Assembly (NCBI RefSeq): GCF_024137025.1
Contig: NZ_JAMYJR010000002.1
Span: 310,001 to 374,000 of the forward strand
Direction of reading: 5' to 3'
Length of the DNA: 64,000 bases
Source of the DNA: Paractinoplanes aksuensis
GTDB lineage: Bacteria; Actinomycetota; Actinomycetes; Mycobacteriales; Micromonosporaceae
Positions 50,651 to 59,528 of this stretch are shown here, piece by piece. The notes below the pieces were generated by a model, which was not told where the DNA came from, ran no database searches, and saw only the letters and a list, made by a program, of their open reading frames with translations. Each line of letters opens with the position of its first letter. Within the stretch, counting starts at the first letter, position 1. Both the position numbers and the translations under genes were made by a program.

Positions 50651-51664
50651 TCACAGCATCTCGTCGGCCCAGCGGGCGACCACCCTCAGCACCGGCGCCC
50701 GGCCGGCCAGCATGTCTTCGAGGCCGCGCCGGTCGTAGCCGGCCTTGCGACCGCCACCGCTCATCGCGGCCGTCACCATCCGCGGCGCCAGCCAGAAGTA
50801 CTTCGCGGCGCCGCAGGTCCTGATCGCGCGGCGGACCGTCTCGTCGTCGACCGCGCCGTCGAGCCCCCGCCGGTACTGCTCGGCCACCACGGCCAGCACC
50901 TCGTCGAGCAACGCGATGTCGAACAGCCCGTCGAAGAACGTGTCCAGGGCCAGGTTCGCCGGGTCCTCGCCGATCGCCCCCGGCCCCGCGTACGCCCAGT
51001 CCAGCAGCACCGGACCGCGCGCCGCGAAAATCAGGTTCATCGGCCAGACGTCGTGGTGGCACAGCGTCCGCGGAAGCTCGTCGGCCCGGGCCAGGATGTC
51101 GGACTGCCGCTCCCACAACCGGCGCAGACTCGCCCGCAGGGCCGGCTCCCACACCGCCGCCACCACCGGATGGTCCCAGTCGAGTTCGGCGGGGAACGCG
51201 TTCGCCGTCGTGTAGTCGCGCAGCCAGTCCCGGGCCAGCCACGGCTCCGCCGGCGTCCGGCCCAGCCAGCGCGCGTGCGCGCCACCCAGCCGGGCCGCCA
51301 CGTCGCCCAGCTGCTTCACGTCGCCGGCAGGTCCGGCAGTGCCGGTCACGTCCTCCAGCCACATCGCCACCGAACCGTCGGGACATTCCACCTCCTCGTA
51401 CAACTCGGGCCCGGGCAGGCCCGGCAGCGCCGTCGCGGCGAACCCCGACGCGTACGCCGCCGGCTCCCGCCGCCAGTAGTTGAAGTGACCCGGATCGTCA
51501 CTGGCCGCCAGATGGTCGGCCGCGCCCTCGCGCCGCGGCGTCGCGATCTTGAGGATCGCGGTGCCGCCGTCACGGTAGACCCGCCACACTCCCCCGGTCA
51601 CTTCGTTCGCCGTGCTGTGGACAAGTTCTTCGACGGTCCATCCGGGACGGAGCAGGTTTTCCAC
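50651..51664 (-). CDS. APH-fold phosphotransferase
   Basis: A 337-residue kinase-like protein. N-lobe Lys in [16 protein letters not shown]-equivalent [13 protein letters not shown], and the metal Asp in [11 protein letters not shown]; this is the APH/choline kinase fold common in actinobacteria. Substrate unknown. GTG 51664 opens at [24 protein letters not shown] at 51657-51665 overlaps the start, and TGTGGACAA occurs at 51616-51624 within the coding region. Confidence 0.85.
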   Translation of the reverse strand: MENLLRPGWTVEELVHSTANEVTGGVWRVYRDGGTAILKIATPRREGAADHLAASDDPGHFNYWRREPAAYASGFAATALPGLPGPELYEEVECPDGSVAMWLEDVTGTAGPAGDVKQLGDVAARLGGAHARWLGRTPAEPWLARDWLRDYTTANAFPAELDWDHPVVAAVWEPALRASLRRLWERQSDILARADELPRTLCHHDVWPMNLIFAARGPVLLDWAYAGPGAIGEDPANLALDTFFDGLFDIALLDEVLAVVAEQYRRGLDGAVDDETVRRAIRTCGAAKYFWLAPRMVTAAMSGGGRKAGYDRRGLEDMLAGRAPVLRVVARWADEML

Positions 51665-51717
51665 AGGCCGACCTTAATGGCCGGAAACTGTCGGAGCGGC
51701 CCGCTACCTTCCTCGCC

Positions 51718-52764
51718 ATGACCGCATTCCTGCCCGGCGTCGAACTCGCCCGCCTCTTCTACACCGAGGCGGTCCGCCCACTGCTCGGCTCCCGCCCCCA
51801 CGCCGCCGCCCGCCTCGGCCCCGGCTCCGACGTGCTCGGCTTCGACACGCCCCGTTCCGCCGACCACGACTGGGGTCCCCGCCTCGAACTGTTCGTCGAC
51901 GACGACACCGGCGACCTCAGCACCCGGCTCAGCCGGCAGCTGCCGAAGACCTTCCGCGGCTTCTCCACCCACTTCGAGCCGCCGGGCGCCCGGGTCCGCA
52001 CGATGGCCCCCACCGACGGCCCGGTCGACCACTACGTCACGATCGCCTCGTTCCCGCGCTGGTGCCACGACCAGCTCGGCTTCGACCCGATCGGCGGCCT
52101 CACCCCGTTCGACTGGCTGGCCACCCCCTGGCAACGCTTCGCCGAGCTGACCGGCGGCGCGGTCTTCCACGATCCGGGCCAGATCCTTTCCCGCGTACGC
52201 GAAACCGTGCGCTGGTATCCGGCCGACCTCTGGCGCTACGTGCTGGCCGCCCAGTGGCAACGGATCGCCGAGGAAGAACCGTTCCCGGCCCGAGCCGCCG
52301 AGGCCGGCGACGACCGCGGCGCCCGCGTCCTCGCCGCCCGGCTGTGCCGCGAGATCGCCCGCCTCGACCTGCTGCAGTCCCGGCGCTGGCCGCCCTACTC
52401 GAAGTGGCTGATGTCCGCCCTGCCACCCGGCCCGACCGCGTGGCACCTCACGGCCGCCCTGACCGCCGACGACGCCCCCACCCGCGAAGACGCGCTGTGC
52501 ACAGCCCTCGAGGTCGCCGCCGGCAAACAAAACCTCCTCGGCCTGTCCCCCGAGCAACCACCCACCCGCCGCCCCTTCCATGACCGCGACTACCAGGTGA
52601 TCGGCGGCGACCGCTACGCCCAGTCCCTGCGCGCCGCCATCACCGACCCCACCCTGCGCGCCCGCCCCCTGACCGGCTCCATCGACCAGATAACCGACAA
52701 CACAACCCTGCTGACCGACCCACCCACCTGCCGAGCCGTAACCGCAGCCGCCGCCGGCCCCTGA
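51718..52764 (+). CDS. DUF4037 nucleotidyltransferase-like protein
   Basis: A 348-residue protein with the DUF4037 layout: an N-terminal nucleotidyltransferase-like motif, ARLGPGSDVLGFDTPRSADH DW (Gly-Ser followed by Asp-x-Asp/His-Asp), and a helical C-terminus with WPPYSKWLMSAL. These may be minimal nucleotidyltransferases, function unproven. It is divergent from the APH gene, 53 bases apart. Confidence 0.82.
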   Translation: MTAFLPGVELARLFYTEAVRPLLGSRPHAAARLGPGSDVLGFDTPRSADHDWGPRLELFVDDDTGDLSTRLSRQLPKTFRGFSTHFEPPGARVRTMAPTDGPVDHYVTIASFPRWCHDQLGFDPIGGLTPFDWLATPWQRFAELTGGAVFHDPGQILSRVRETVRWYPADLWRYVLAAQWQRIAEEEPFPARAAEAGDDRGARVLAARLCREIARLDLLQSRRWPPYSKWLMSALPPGPTAWHLTAALTADDAPTREDALCTALEVAAGKQNLLGLSPEQPPTRRPFHDRDYQVIGGDRYAQSLRAAITDPTLRARPLTGSIDQITDNTTLLTDPPTCRAVTAAAAGP

Positions 52765-53400
52765 CACCCGCTCTTCGTCCGGCGCACCCGCCCCAGTGCA
52801 CACACAGGCTCAAGCGGCGACACGCGGCTGCGGTGCGGGGTCGCCCGCCCGAAACAGCTGCTTCGGGCCCCGCACGGCAGCAGCAACGCTGCGCGGTTGG
52901 TGCGGGCCGCGCGGCTGGTCCGGGCCCGCGCGGTTGGGCCGGGCCCGCGCGGCTGGTCCGGGCCCGCGCGGCTGGAGCGGCGCCACGTCGCGTCTGTTCT
53001 CGTCCCGGGCTGTTTCGACGGCCAGACGGCGAGGTCGGCCACCTGCGCCGCCAACGCGTCGCGGTCCGCGCGACGCTCGGCGGCCCCGGCCGCCGGCGGC
53101 AGGTCGCCGGTGGCCGGCAGCGGGCGGAGCGCGGCCGCGCGGTCCTGCGGCCAGATCCGGACGGCCAGGTCGAGCAGCGCCGCGAACTCGGCCCCGTCCA
53201 GCGGCGGCGGGCCGTCGACCGGGTCGGGGATGCCCGAGTCGCGGTCGGCCCGCTCCCGCAGCCAGGCGCCCACCTCGCGGCGTCATCGGCACGCAGTCGG
53301 GCTGGTTGGCTGAGGCTTGCCTGGCCGTGTCCGGGGGACGGCGTCCCACGGCCCGGGAACGGGTCGGAGGGCAGGTGGGTGGGCCGGATAGGTTCCGAAG
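52765..53400. other. Gap with possible gene fragment and repeats
   Basis: No complete gene. On the minus strand 53273 to about 53030 reads MGAWLRERADRDSGIPDPVD, then LLDLAVRIWPQDRAAALRPL and further coding-like residues, which has coding bias and resembles the end of some lost gene, then enters the GC repeat at 52901-52977. I cannot name it. The 53280-53400 part holds the promoter region of the LysE gene. Confidence 0.35.
52901..52977. repeat. 19-bp tandem repeat
   Basis: The unit CGGGCCCGCGCGGCTGGTC occurs three times between 52921 and 52977 with a diverged copy before. The length is not a multiple of three and no gene runs through it sensibly. Confidence 0.6.
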
Positions 53401-54036
53401 GTGATGACGATTGCCGCGCTGTGGTCCTTCGTGCTGGTCGTGGGTCTGCTCACGCTGACTCCCGGCCTCGACACCGCGCTCATCCTGCGCACTGCCTCGA
53501 TCCGGTCGGCCCGGCAGGCCTGGGGCGTAGTGCTGGGCATCCAGACCGGCACGCTCGTCTGGGGCGTCCTCGCTTCGGCCGGCATCACTGCGCTGCTGAC
53601 CGCATCCCACGTCGCCTATGAAGTGGTCCGCTGGGCCGGTGTCGCCTACCTGGTGTGGATGGGCGCCCGCATGCTCTGGTCCTCCTGGCGCCGGGAACCG
53701 CAGGGCGACGGCGAGCCGGCCCTGGCCGATACCGCCGGTTTTGTCACCGGCTGGCGCCGCGGGCTGCTCACCAACCTGCTCAACCCCAAGGTCGGCGCCT
53801 TCTACATGGCCCTGCTCCCCCAGTTCATCCCGGCCGGCGCGACACCCCTGTTCTACGGCATCCTGCTGGCCGGCGTGCACGTCGCCCTCGGCCTGCTGTG
53901 GTCCACGGTCCTGGTCGCCACCGCTCGCCGCCTGCGCACCCTGCTCAGCCGCCCACGCGCCCGACGCCTCCTCGACCGCGTCACCGGCGTGGTCATCGTC
54001 GCCTTCGGCGTCCGCCTCGCCACCGAGGCCCGCTGA
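53401..54036 (+). CDS. LysE-family amino acid exporter
   Basis: A 211-residue membrane protein with six helices. LLTLTPGLDTALILRTASI (the conserved TPG-D region) and GFVTGWRRGLLTNLLNPKVGAFYMALLPQF identify the LysE/RhtB family. Likely export of an amino acid or related metabolite. GTG 53401 and ATG 53404 are adjacent starts. Its 3' end is duplicated in the following gap. Confidence 0.88.
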   Translation: MMTIAALWSFVLVVGLLTLTPGLDTALILRTASIRSARQAWGVVLGIQTGTLVWGVLASAGITALLTASHVAYEVVRWAGVAYLVWMGARMLWSSWRREPQGDGEPALADTAGFVTGWRRGLLTNLLNPKVGAFYMALLPQFIPAGATPLFYGILLAGVHVALGLLWSTVLVATARRLRTLLSRPRARRLLDRVTGVVIVAFGVRLATEAR

Positions 54037-54345
54037 CCCGGCACGGCCGGGCCGAGGAGCAGCGCCCGGTCCTGGTCGCCACCGCCCGCCGCCTGCGCGC
54101 CGGCGCTTCTCTCGACGGCGTCGTCGCGTGGGCGGCGCGGGCGTCCTGATCGCGCTCATCGTCCTCCCGACCGAACTGCGCCGCCGCCGCTCAGCGGCGT
54201 CACGGGCGTGGTCATCGTCCTCCCGACCGAACTGCGCCGCCGCCGCTCAGCGGCGTCACGGGCCTGGTCATCGTCGCCTTCGGCGTCCGCCTCGCCACCG
54301 GGGCCCGCTGACCCGGACGGCCTGGCCGACGAGCAGCGCCCGGGT
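54037..54345. repeat. Duplicated, decayed 3' end of the LysE gene
   Basis: Beginning at about 54066 the sequence repeats the last part of lysE and the bases after its stop: GGTCCTGGTCGCCACCGC matches 53910 onward, GCCTTCGGCGTCCGCCTCGC matches about 54001 onward, and CCCGCTGACCC with GAGCAGCGCCCGG recurs near 54303-54342. Within it a 56-base unit occurs twice in tandem (54156-54211, 54212-54267) and a third copy starts at 54268. Confidence 0.8.
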
Positions 54346-54433
54346 TCACCCTGACCAGCGGGTCGGTCGGTGGCTGAACGATTGCGCGTTAGAGGGGCCG
54401 ACGGCCGCCGAAGCGTATCGCTCGCCGGCCCAA

Positions 54434-54482
54434 CGACCACCGACCACCGACCACCGACCACCGACCACCGACCACCGACCAC
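54434..54482. repeat. Heptamer tandem repeat (7 x CGACCAC)
   Basis: Seven perfect copies of CGACCAC in a row, about 50 bases upstream of the start of the ArsR-like gene. Such repeats change copy number by slippage. Confidence 0.9.
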
Positions 54483-54534
54483 CGACAAGGATTGCTGCCT
54501 GGACAATGTTTGTTTCGGTGACAGGGTGGGCGGT

Positions 54535-55159
54535 ATGGAGAACGTCGCTGTCATCGAGGATGCGGCTGTGGCCGAGGTGTCGCTCGACCCGATCCGCAGC
54601 CGGCTGTTGGCCGCACTGGTCGAACCGAGCTCGGCCGCCATGCTGGCGAGCAGAATCGGGCTGCCCCGGCAAAAAGTCAACTACCACCTGCGGGCGCTGG
54701 AGCAGCACGGGCTCGTCCGGCTCGTCGAGGAGAGGCGCAAGGGCAACGTCACCGAACGGATGATGCAGGCCACCGCCGCCTCGTACGTCATCTCGCCCAC
54801 CGCGATGTCCGCGGTCGCGCCCGATCCCGGGCGGGCGCCCGACCGGCTCTCCGCGAGCTGGCTGCTCGCTCTCGCCGCCCGGCTGGCGCGAGGTCGGATC
54901 CTTGATCACCGGCAGCGCGCGGGCCCAGCAGCGGGTGGCCACGTTCGCCATCGACGCGGAGATACGTTTCGCCGGCCCGGCCGAGCGGGCCGCCTTCGCC
55001 GACGACCTCACCGCGGCGGTCACCGAGCTGGTCGGCCGTCACCACAGCGAGAAGGGCCGCAAACACCGCCTCGTCGTGGCCGTCCACCCGGCCCTCGACT
55101 CCGCCGCACCCCCACCCCGCACGGAGCCGGCCGCCGAACGCGACGGCGGAGGGGTCTGA
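54535..55159 (+). pseudogene. ArsR-type regulator gene with a frameshift
   Basis: The N-terminal half is a winged-helix regulator (VSLDPIRSRLLAALVEPSSA; ASRIGLPRQKVNYHLRALEQ; VTERMMQATAASYVI), ending in frame at LALAARLAR. From about 54890 the homologous C-terminal half continues in another frame: GSLITGSARAQQRVATFAID and FAGPAERAAFADDLTAAVTE to the stop at 55159. Joining needs two missing bases or one extra. The intact gene would be coupled to the SRPBCC gene 3 bases later. A sequencing error is possible, so its status is uncertain. Confidence 0.7.
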
Positions 55160-55161
55160 TC

Positions 55162-55824
55162 ATGGGCAAGGAGTACGAGATCGGCGTCGAGGTGACCGTG
55201 CCGGCCGATCCCGAACAGGTCTGGGCCGCGGTGGCAACCGGCCCCGGACTGTCCTCGTGGTACATCGGACGGACCGACATCGACGACTCCACCGTGCGGA
55301 CGGCCTTCGGCAGTGGCACTATGCCCCCGGCCGAGATCACCACGGCCGACGAGCCCGGACACTTCGCCTTCCGGACGGCGACCGCGCCCGACGGACGCTT
55401 TCAGGCCTTCGAGTTCCTCGTCGAGGGCCGCGACCGGTCGGCCACCGTGCTGCGCGCCGTCAGCAGCGGGTTCCTGCCCGGCGACGACTGGGCCGACGAG
55501 TACGAGGCGATGTCGCACGGCCTGTCGCTGTTCTTCGCCACCCTCGTCGAACACCTCCGCCACTTCGCCGGTCGAACCGGGACGCCCGACACCACCTTCG
55601 GGCCACCGATCGACGACTGGCCGGGGGCGTGGAACGACCTGCACGACACCCTCGGCCTGAGCGCCACACCGAAACCGGGCGACGTCACCGGCGACGGCGG
55701 TACGGTCTACTTCGCCGGCCCGCACGCGCTCGCCCTCCGTACGCCGGAAGGCCTTTTCCGCTACATCCGCGGCTTCCACGGATCCATGGTCGCCGCGCAC
55801 GTGATCTTCCCACCCGCCCCCTGA
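55162..55824 (+). CDS. SRPBCC-domain protein (AHSA1-like)
   Basis: A 220-residue START-fold protein: EVTVPADPEQVWAAVATGPG, SSWYIGRTDIDD and a C-terminal extension with FATLVEHLRHFAGRT. It follows the ArsR-like gene after 2 bases and is followed closely by an alpha/beta hydrolase, so the regulator and its likely targets form one operon of ArsR, SRPBCC and hydrolase. The bound ligand is unknown. Confidence 0.85.
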   Translation: MGKEYEIGVEVTVPADPEQVWAAVATGPGLSSWYIGRTDIDDSTVRTAFGSGTMPPAEITTADEPGHFAFRTATAPDGRFQAFEFLVEGRDRSATVLRAVSSGFLPGDDWADEYEAMSHGLSLFFATLVEHLRHFAGRTGTPDTTFGPPIDDWPGAWNDLHDTLGLSATPKPGDVTGDGGTVYFAGPHALALRTPEGLFRYIRGFHGSMVAAHVIFPPAP

Positions 55825-55833
55825 GGAGCACCC

Positions 55834-56628
55834 GTGCCCACTGTGACCTCCGCCGACGGCACCACCATCGCCTACGAGACCACCGGCCGCGGCCCGGCCC
55901 TCGTGCTCGTCGACGGCAGCCTGTGCCACCGCGCCTTCGGCCCCGCCCGCGCCCTGGCCGCGGCGCTCGACGACAGCTTCACGGTCCATCTGTACGACCG
56001 GCGTGGCCGCGGCGACAGCGGCAACACCCAGCCCTGGTCACCCGACCGCGAGATCGACGACCTGGCCGCCCTGCTCGAGGTGACCGGCGGCCAGGCGTAC
56101 GTGTTCGGGGCCTCCTCCGGCGCCGTGCTCGCGGCCGACGCCGCCAGCCGGTTGCCCGGCTTCACCCGCGCCGTGCTCTACGAGCCGCCGTTCATCGTCG
56201 ACGCCACCCGGCCGGCCCGCCCGGCCACCTTCACCAGCGACATCGAGTCGATGATCGCCCGCGGCGACACGTCCGCCGCCCTGACGACCTTCTTCCGGGA
56301 CGTGGGAGTGCCCACCCCCATCGTGCAGATCATGAAACTCACTCCGAACTGGAAGAAGCTCAAGGCCCTCGCTTCCACCCTGCCCTACGACCTGCACATC
56401 CTCGGCGACACCAGTCGCGGCGTCCCGCTCGACCCGGCTCGCTGGGCCTCGGCCGCCGCCCCCACCCTGGTGCTGGACGGCGGCAAGAGCCCCCAGTACA
56501 TGCGCAACGCGGCTCGCGCCCTCAGCCAAGCCCTGCCCAAGGCCGAGTACCGCACGATCCCCGGCCAGACCCACATCATCAAGGCCCCCGCCCTGGCCCC
56601 CGCGATCAAACAATTCCTGGCCGCCTGA
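55834..56628 (+). CDS. Alpha/beta hydrolase
   Basis: A 264-residue hydrolase: VDGSLCHRAFGP in the oxyanion region, YDRRGRGDSG, nucleophile elbow FGASSGAVLA (Ser near 94), and the His in IPGQTHIIKAP. Such enzymes next to ArsR/SRPBCC pairs are common in actinobacteria and of unknown substrate. GTG 55834 has GAGGAG 4 bases upstream. Confidence 0.87.
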   Translation: MPTVTSADGTTIAYETTGRGPALVLVDGSLCHRAFGPARALAAALDDSFTVHLYDRRGRGDSGNTQPWSPDREIDDLAALLEVTGGQAYVFGASSGAVLAADAASRLPGFTRAVLYEPPFIVDATRPARPATFTSDIESMIARGDTSAALTTFFRDVGVPTPIVQIMKLTPNWKKLKALASTLPYDLHILGDTSRGVPLDPARWASAAAPTLVLDGGKSPQYMRNAARALSQALPKAEYRTIPGQTHIIKAPALAPAIKQFLAA

Positions 56629-56688
56629 CCCCCAGGCCACCTGGCCCCAGGCCGCGGCCCGCTTGCCGAACGTAAACGGCAGCCAGGC

Positions 56689-56840
56689 GTGGGCCGCAGG
56701 CTGACATTGGCCGCAGGCCGGCGTAAGCCGCAGGCCGGCGTAAGCCGCAGGCCGACATGGGCAACGTGGGCCGCGGGCCGGCGTGGGCCGCGGGCCGACA
56801 TGGGCGACGTGGCCGCGGGCCGGCGTGGGCCGCAGTACAA
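56689..56840. repeat. Degenerate 17-bp repeat array
   Basis: Units of the type GTAAGCCGCAGGCCGGC (two exact copies near 56722-56755), then GTGGGCCGCGGGCCGGC variants, interrupted by GACATGGGCAAC and GACATGGGCGAC. About seven to eight units are visible. It lies downstream of the hydrolase gene. Confidence 0.65.
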
Positions 56841-56986
56841 CTTGGGCGGCGGGCCGATTGCGGTTGACGTCAGCGGGTGCTGTCGGCCGGTTTCGGCTGC
56901 TTGGCTTCGAGGTTTTCTGAGGTCGCTGTTGATTCATTGAGGTTTGTCCGAGCGTGGCACGGTGGGCGGGCGCACACCCGCTACGG

Positions 56987-56998
56987 CATCCTAGGATG
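56987..56998. promoter_or_regulatory. CATCCTAGGATG palindrome
   Basis: A perfect 12-base palindrome about 70 bases upstream of the coiled-coil gene. The same TCCTAGGA core appears at 24680-24687 and 25710-25717, both in promoter-like repeats. Shared regulator unknown. Confidence 0.5.
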
Positions 56999-57066
56999 AT
57001 GGCTGTGGGAGATCACCCGTGTCGTGGCGGGGTTGGGCGGGGTGGCGCGCCTAGGGTGACCTTGCG

Positions 57067-58197
57067 ATGAACGAGAACGACGATGTCGAGACCAAGCCCT
57101 GCGCGCACTGTGGACGGCCGGTGCCGCAGCGGGCTTCCGCGGGGCGGCCCTTCCGGTACTGCCGGGACAACGACGGCGAGTGCCAGCGGGCCTCGCGCAA
57201 TGTCCGGATGCGGCACCGGTCCTCCCCCGGGCTGGCGGGGCAGGTCGCGCGGACCTGGGAAGTTGTCGACCGCCTCGACCAGCTCGCGGCCTCGCTGACC
57301 GAGGCTCTGCACTCCGAACTGTCGCCGGCGGGAGTCGAGCGGCAGGTGGCCGAGATCCGGGCCGAAACGTCGGGGCAGATCGCGGCCGCGCACACCGAGC
57401 GCGATGACGCCCGTCGTGACGCAGAGCGGTCGGTGGCCGAGACCGCTACCGCCCAGCAGCTCGCCTCGGCGGCCGTGGCCGAGCGCGACGAGGCGCTCCG
57501 GCGGGCCGAGGAATCGGAGCAGGCGTCGCGCAGCTCGGCCGAGCGGGCCGCGGAGGCCCAGGCCGACCGCGAGGAAGCCCAGCGTGCGGCCACCGCTGCG
57601 GTCGCTCTCAAGGAGCGTGCGGAAGCGGACCGGGACGCGGCCCGCGACGAGCTCGGCACGGCCCGGGGCGAGATCGCCGACGTACGCCGGGACCGGGAAG
57701 CGACCGAGCGTGAGCTGGCCTCGGCCCTGCGCGACGCCGAGACCGCCGCCACCCGCGGCGAAGAGCTACGCCGCGAACGTGACGCCGCCCGGGCCGACAC
57801 CAAGCAGGCCGAGTCGGACCTGGCCGCCGCCCGGCGCGAGCTGACCGAGCAGCGCGACGCCGCCGACCAGACCCTGCAGCAGGTACGCCGGGAGGCCGCG
57901 GCCGCACAGCAAGCGTCCGACGCCGACCTGGCCCAGGTGCGCCGCGACCTGGCCGCCGCCGTGTCGGAACGCGACGCCCTGCTGCGGACGCGCGAGGACT
58001 TGGAGCGCGCCACCCGCGACCGCGCCGACCTCGAACGCCGTCTGGCCGCCGCCCAGGCCGAGGCCGAAGCTGCCCAGACCCGGGCCGCTCAACTCTCCAC
58101 CCAGGTCAGCGACCTCGCCTCGGCCCTGGCCAGCCTGGGCACCCGCCCCACCCCCACCCCACCGTCCCAGCCCACCCCGGCCGACACCCGCGCCTGA
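57067..58197 (+). CDS. Zinc-ribbon protein with long coiled coil
   Basis: A 376-residue protein. Residues 12-39 form a zinc ribbon (CAHCGRPVPQRA and YCRDNDGEC), then a short linker and from about 60 to 350 an almost uninterrupted Ala/Glu/Arg coiled coil with heptads, ending in a Pro/Thr-rich tail (TPTPPSQPTP). The layout recalls DNA-binding or structural proteins such as KfrA-like factors, but I do not assign a function. Low Cys elsewhere. A palindrome 70 bases upstream may be its operator. Confidence 0.8.
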   Translation: MNENDDVETKPCAHCGRPVPQRASAGRPFRYCRDNDGECQRASRNVRMRHRSSPGLAGQVARTWEVVDRLDQLAASLTEALHSELSPAGVERQVAEIRAETSGQIAAAHTERDDARRDAERSVAETATAQQLASAAVAERDEALRRAEESEQASRSSAERAAEAQADREEAQRAATAAVALKERAEADRDAARDELGTARGEIADVRRDREATERELASALRDAETAATRGEELRRERDAARADTKQAESDLAAARRELTEQRDAADQTLQQVRREAAAAQQASDADLAQVRRDLAAAVSERDALLRTREDLERATRDRADLERRLAAAQAEAEAAQTRAAQLSTQVSDLASALASLGTRPTPTPPSQPTPADTRA

Positions 58198-58322
58198 CCG
58201 TCGGCTGGGTGGAGTGTCCACATCACCCGGTGGCGGGATGGCGGGGCGCCGTCACGCCGGTACATTGCTCGACAGCCGAGCGGCGGTGAGCACGGCGGAT
58301 GGGACCAGCGGGAGGTGGCGGG

Positions 58323-59180
58323 GTGCGAGGTCGGCGTCTGGTGCCGCTGGCTGTGCTGGTGGCCGTGGTGGCCGGCGGGTGCACGAGCGGGCGTGACGTG
58401 ACCGGGCCGGTCCCGACCGGGAGGCCGGTGACGCTGCCGACGCCGGTGGCGCGGGTCGAGGCGTACGCGTTGGATCAGTTCATGGTGCGGCCGGCTCAGG
58501 CCAACGACCTCGACACTGTGGTCAAGCGCCTCGCCCGCGCCTGCATGCTGAGCCGGGGCGTGGACTGGCGCGGCGGCGGGCGCAACGAGTTCGACCTGCT
58601 GCGCGACCGCTCGCACCGGTTCGGCCTCGACGACGTGGACCTGGCCGCCTCGGTCGGCTATCACTGGCACGCCACCTCGCCCCCGACGGCCCGGTGGGGC
58701 CTCGACGACTGCCTCGGCCAGGCCTACCAGACCCTGGGCTGGGCCGCCGACGAGTTCCGATGGCTCGAACACCTCGCCGACCAGACCGTCGAGCAGACGT
58801 ACGCCGATCCCCGCTCGGCCGCCGTCACCCGGCGCTGGAGCGAGTGCATGGACAACCGGTACCCCCGTCCGCGCGACGCCGAGGCCGACCCCCGCTGGTG
58901 GCGCGCCGAGCCGCACGCCGACGAGAAGCCCACCGCCGTCGCCGACGCCCGTTGCAAGGCCCAAGTGCGATACGCCGAGCAGCTGGGCGGCGTGCTGGCC
59001 GTGAAGCAGGTCGACGCGGTCCGCGCCAATGCCCACCGGCTCGAGTCGTTCCGCCGGATGGCCACCGCCGCGGCAACCAAGGCCGACGCCCTGCGCGGCG
59101 ACCGACAGCCCCCGCCGCCGCGGGGCTCCGGGTCTCCCCTGCCGCCCGGCAACTGGCGAATCGAGCACGCCCCCGAATGA
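58323..59180 (+). CDS. Putative secreted lipoprotein of unknown function
   Basis: A 285-residue protein from GTG 58323 with signal peptide LVPLAVLVAVVAGGC and a lipobox Cys (VVAGGC), so lipid-anchored outside. The mature part has several Cys (ACMLSRG, DDCLGQAY, SECMDNRY, DARCKAQVRY) and helices; it ends in Pro-rich residues. GGAGG is 8 bases upstream of the GTG. Not recognised by family. Confidence 0.8.
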   Translation: MRGRRLVPLAVLVAVVAGGCTSGRDVTGPVPTGRPVTLPTPVARVEAYALDQFMVRPAQANDLDTVVKRLARACMLSRGVDWRGGGRNEFDLLRDRSHRFGLDDVDLAASVGYHWHATSPPTARWGLDDCLGQAYQTLGWAADEFRWLEHLADQTVEQTYADPRSAAVTRRWSECMDNRYPRPRDAEADPRWWRAEPHADEKPTAVADARCKAQVRYAEQLGGVLAVKQVDAVRANAHRLESFRRMATAAATKADALRGDRQPPPPRGSGSPLPPGNWRIEHAPE

Positions 59181-59343
59181 TCAGCCGACAAGTGGGGAAT
59201 GCCACCGAAGCCGGAGTTCTCAGCTCCGGACCCGAGAGGACGAATGAGGGGCAGCGCGGAACCGCTCCAGGGCCCGGCGATATACGGGGTTACCCGACCG
59301 GGTGACCAATATCGCACCACCTGGAGAACACCCATAGGCCGTA

Positions 59344-59363
59344 AAGTGGACCAAGGTCCACTT
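59344..59363. promoter_or_regulatory. 9-base-arm inverted repeat
   Basis: AAGTGGACC and GGTCCACTT separated by two bases, about 120 bases upstream of the rbpA promoter. A dimeric regulator site is likely; which protein binds is unknown. Confidence 0.45.
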
Positions 59364-59461
59364 CGGTGGGGGTGCGCGGTGCCGGGTAAGGGCCGCGGGC
59401 GGTTACGCTCGTAGCGTTAACACCGCCGTCACAACGGTGGTCCAGTGTCTCGGCGACCGTA

Positions 59462-59487
59462 GGAATCCGACGGCCGCCCCTTTCGTT
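59462..59487 (+). promoter_or_regulatory. SigR/SigH-type promoter of rbpA
   Basis: GGAAT (59462-59466), exactly 18 bases, then GTT (59485-59487): the consensus recognised by Streptomyces SigR and mycobacterial SigH under thiol-oxidative stress. It lies about 40 bases before the rbpA start. In Streptomyces rbpA is a known SigR target. Confidence 0.85.
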
Positions 59488-59528
59488 ACATCAACGAGAG
59501 CAGCACCACGAGCGAGGGGAAAGCCACC

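Larger units (their letters stand above)
56629..57066. other. Gene-free gap with repeat array and palindrome
   Basis: Nothing coding. It contains a degenerate 17-base repeat array (56689-56840), an AT-richer piece around 56860-56945 and a CATCCTAGGATG palindrome at 56987-56998, about 70 bases before the coiled-coil gene. Confidence 0.5.
59181..59528. other. Intergenic region upstream of rbpA
   Basis: Contains an inverted repeat (59344-59363) and the rbpA promoter (59462-59487). No gene seen. Confidence 0.6.

Noticed and set aside
52810..54159. 449-codon minus-strand frame across the LysE gene and its upstream gap
   Set aside because: It runs through tandem repeats and opposite to LysE; low-complexity product.
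54434..54482. CRISPR array
   Set aside because: Units are 7 bases without spacers; a simple tandem repeat.
56038..56937. Frames through the 17-base repeat array
   Set aside because: Coding appearance is due to the GC-rich repeats; no similarity and opposite to a clear hydrolase gene.
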